Positions 4,448 through 5,909 of a stretch of 5,909 nt of DNA are shown here, piece after piece (position 1 is the stretch's first letter; each line of letters opens with the position of its first letter). The DNA comes from Actinomycetota bacterium (GTDB taxonomy: Bacteria > Actinomycetota > Actinomycetes > Propionibacteriales > Propionibacteriaceae): assembly GCA_016213595.1 (NCBI GenBank), contig JACRAA010000085.1, positions 1 through 5,909 on the forward strand. The letters are read 5' to 3'. The translations under genes were made by a program, and so were the position numbers. Under the pieces are notes generated by a model that had not been told where the DNA came from, searched no databases, and saw only the letters and a list, made by a program, of their open reading frames with translations.

Positions 4448-5909
4448 GTGATCCGTACCCACGAGGCAGGGACCCTGCGTGCCGAGCACGCCGGGCAGAA
4501 CGTGACGCTTGCGGGATGGGTGGCGAAGCGGCGAGACCTCGGTGGCGTGGCCTTCCTCGACCTGCGTGACGCGAGCGGCATCGTCCAGGTGGTCGTACGG
4601 GACGAGGTGCTCGCCGCGGGCGGCGCCCACGCTCTGCGCAACGAGTACTGCATCGCCGTCGACGGCGTCGTCGAGATCCGTCCCGAGGACACGGCCAACC
4701 CGAACCTTGCCACGGGCGAGATCGAGGTCGCAGCGAGCGAGCTGAAGGTGCTCAACCCCTCCGCCCCCTTGCCGTTCCAGATCGACGAGCGCGTCACGGT
4801 CGGCGAGGAGGCCCGCCTGCGCTACCGCTACCTGGACCTGCGTCGTCCTGCGCCTGCAGCTGCGATCCGGCTGCGCTCCGAGGTCAATGCGGCCGCCCGA
4901 CGGGTGCTCGGGGCGCGCGGCTTCGTCGAGATCGAGACGCCCACCATGACACGCTCGACGCCGGAGGGCGCCCGCGACTTCATCGTGCCGGCCCGCCTGG
5001 CTCCCGGCTCCTGGTACGCCCTTCCGCAGTCGCCCCAGCTGTTCAAGCAGCTGCTCATGGTCGCCGGCATGGAGCGCTACTACCAGATCGCCCGCTGCTA
5101 CCGGGACGAGGACTTCCGGGCCGACCGTCAGCCGGAGTTCACACAGCTCGACATCGAGATGAGCTTCGTCGACCAGGACGACGTCATCGAGCTGGGTGAA
5201 GCAATCGTCACCGAGGTCTGGAAGCTCAAGGGCGTCGACGTCGCTGCGCCGTTCCTGCGGCTGCCCTTCGAGGAGGCGATGGCGCGGTACGGCTCCGACA
5301 AGCCGGACCTCCGGTTCGACCTCGAGATCAGCGAGGTGACGGACTTCTTCGCCGACACCCCGTTCCGTGTCTTCCAGGCGCCGTACGTGGGCGCCGTCGT
5401 CATGGCGGGCGGCGGCTCCAAGCCGCGCCGTACGTTCGACGCCTGGCAGGAGTGGGCCAAGCAGCGCGGCGCGAAGGGACTCGCGTACGTCACCGTCGGC
5501 GACGACGGCGAGCTGGGCGGCCCCGTGGCCAAGAACATCTCCGCCGCGGAGCGCGCCGGCCTCGCCGAGCGGGGGGGTGCCAAGCCGGGCGACTGCGTCT
5601 TCTTCGGGGCCGGTGGCAAGGCCGCCTCCCAGTCGCTGCTCGGCGCGGCCCGGCTCGAGATCGGGCGCCGCCTCGGCCTGCTCGACGAGAACGCCCACTC
5701 GTTCCTCTGGGTCGTTGACGCGCCGCTGTTCAAGCCCGTGAGCGAGGCGGTCGCCGAGGGAGACGTGGCCGTCGGTGGGGGTGCGTGGACTGCCGTCCAC
5801 CATGCCTTCACCTCGCCCAAGCCCGAGTCCATGGACAAGCTCGACCGGCGGCTCATTCAGCTCAAGATCGAACGCGAGGCGCTCAAGAAAGAATCCGACG
5901 ACGCTTCGC
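4448..5909 (+). CDS. aspS: Aspartyl-tRNA synthetase, 3' incomplete, with a foreign 3' end in this window
   Basis: A bacterial-type class II synthetase that charges tRNA with aspartate. 487 codons are present of about 590 expected. Domains in order: OB-fold anticodon-binding domain (about 1-110) with LAGWVAKRRDLGGVAFLDLRD (21-41, shown in the sequence as one conserved block); motif 1 region around FVEIETPTMTRSTPEGARDF (159-178); QSPQLFKQLLMVAGMERYYQ (194-213); motif 2 RDEDFRADRQPEF (219-231); and the bacterial GAD insertion (about 290-420), beginning near SDKPDLRF and including APYVGAVVMAGG. GTG 4448 is the start on Shine-Dalgarno and family N-terminus. After HHAFTSPKPE (451-460) the usual continuation to GGGSIRIH and motif 3 is missing; instead the frame reads into a ClpB-like sequence (from about residue 467, base 5846). 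As drawn the protein would lack motif 3 and be inactive. AspRS is essential, so an assembly chimera is the likelier explanation. The AspRS identity up to residue 460 is secure. Confidence 0.93.
   Translation, partial: MIRTHEAGTLRAEHAGQNVTLAGWVAKRRDLGGVAFLDLRDASGIVQVVVRDEVLAAGGAHALRNEYCIAVDGVVEIRPEDTANPNLATGEIEVAASELKVLNPSAPLPFQIDERVTVGEEARLRYRYLDLRRPAPAAAIRLRSEVNAAARRVLGARGFVEIETPTMTRSTPEGARDFIVPARLAPGSWYALPQSPQLFKQLLMVAGMERYYQIARCYRDEDFRADRQPEFTQLDIEMSFVDQDDVIELGEAIVTEVWKLKGVDVAAPFLRLPFEEAMARYGSDKPDLRFDLEISEVTDFFADTPFRVFQAPYVGAVVMAGGGSKPRRTFDAWQEWAKQRGAKGLAYVTVGDDGELGGPVAKNISAAERAGLAERGGAKPGDCVFFGAGGKAASQSLLGAARLEIGRRLGLLDENAHSFLWVVDAPLFKPVSEAVAEGDVAVGGGAWTAVHHAFTSPKPESMDKLDRRLIQLKIEREALKKESDDAS
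5819..5909 (+). other. ClpB (Hsp100) middle-domain-like fragment joined in frame to aspS
   Basis: The last 30 codons read KPESMDKLDRRLIQLK followed by IEREALKKESDDAS. From memory of E. coli ClpB (KPEELDRLDRRIIQLK followed by LEQQALMKESDEAS, at the start of the coiled-coil M domain) 21 of 30 positions agree. AspRS homologues instead continue after SPKPE to a TDPG..YDIVCNG region. Bases 5819-5845 (KPESMDKLD) could belong to either protein, so the junction lies there or just after; 5846-5909 fits ClpB only. AAA and ATT codons, absent from the preceding aspS sequence, appear in this tail, and GAA appears twice. The LDRRxIQLK form is proteobacterial; actinobacterial ClpB as recalled differs. No ClpB start or end is present. 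Confidence 0.75.

Noticed and set aside
5571..5577. Run of seven G in aspS that could be a slippage or programmed frameshift site.
   Set aside because: The frame is intact on both sides (ERGGAKPGDC matches the family) and no downstream structure or alternative frame product suggests recoding.
4445..5803. Long minus-strand open frame opposite aspS, and a similar one opposite hisS (2807-4207).
   Set aside because: These are typical antisense shadows of high-GC genes: low-complexity Arg/Asp/Leu/Val-rich translations, no recognisable domain, fully covered by certain genes on the other strand.

Overview
The window is high-GC DNA (about 70 % G+C, codons ending mostly in G or C, GTG starts) from an actinobacterium. 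The gene set and order (rel, DUF349 protein, metallo-beta-lactamase-fold hydrolase, hisS, aspS) are of actinobacterial type. The HisRS subtype, recalled from Cutibacterium/Nocardioides-like proteins, points to Propionibacteriales; that placement is inference, not proof.

Layout. Bases 2-823 (+) encode the C-terminal regulatory half of a Rel/SpoT (p)ppGpp synthetase/hydrolase whose start lies outside the window. It converges on a DUF349 gene (2125-878, -). The 54-bp gap between them holds a hairpin over the rel stop codon and extra copies of a 21-bp tandem repeat that triplicates the last codons and stop of the DUF349 gene. The DUF349 gene diverges from an MBL-fold hydrolase gene (2157-2843, +) across only 31 bp, with signs of leaderless transcription. 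The hydrolase overlaps hisS (2840-4177, +) by a GTGA junction. The 270-bp gap after hisS holds a terminator-like hairpin (4181-4202), a 94-bp nearly perfect palindrome of distinctly lower GC (4211-4304), and a -10 element plus Shine-Dalgarno for aspS. aspS begins at GTG 4448 and runs off the window.

Functional theme. Rel senses uncharged tRNA on the ribosome, and HisRS and AspRS charge tRNA, so the block links translation and the stringent response. The DUF349 and MBL proteins are conserved-type neighbours without an assigned role.

Main points for a second look. (1) The last ~65-90 bases do not continue as AspRS. They switch in frame to a ClpB/Hsp104 middle-domain sequence of proteobacterial type with different codon use, so the end of the window looks chimeric (probably a misassembly at a shared segment). 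(2) The 94-bp palindrome upstream of aspS folds as + strand RNA with only G.U wobbles and four same-base mismatches in its stem. (3) The DUF349 stop region is triplicated. No CRISPR array, tRNA, rRNA, transposase or obvious defence system is visible.
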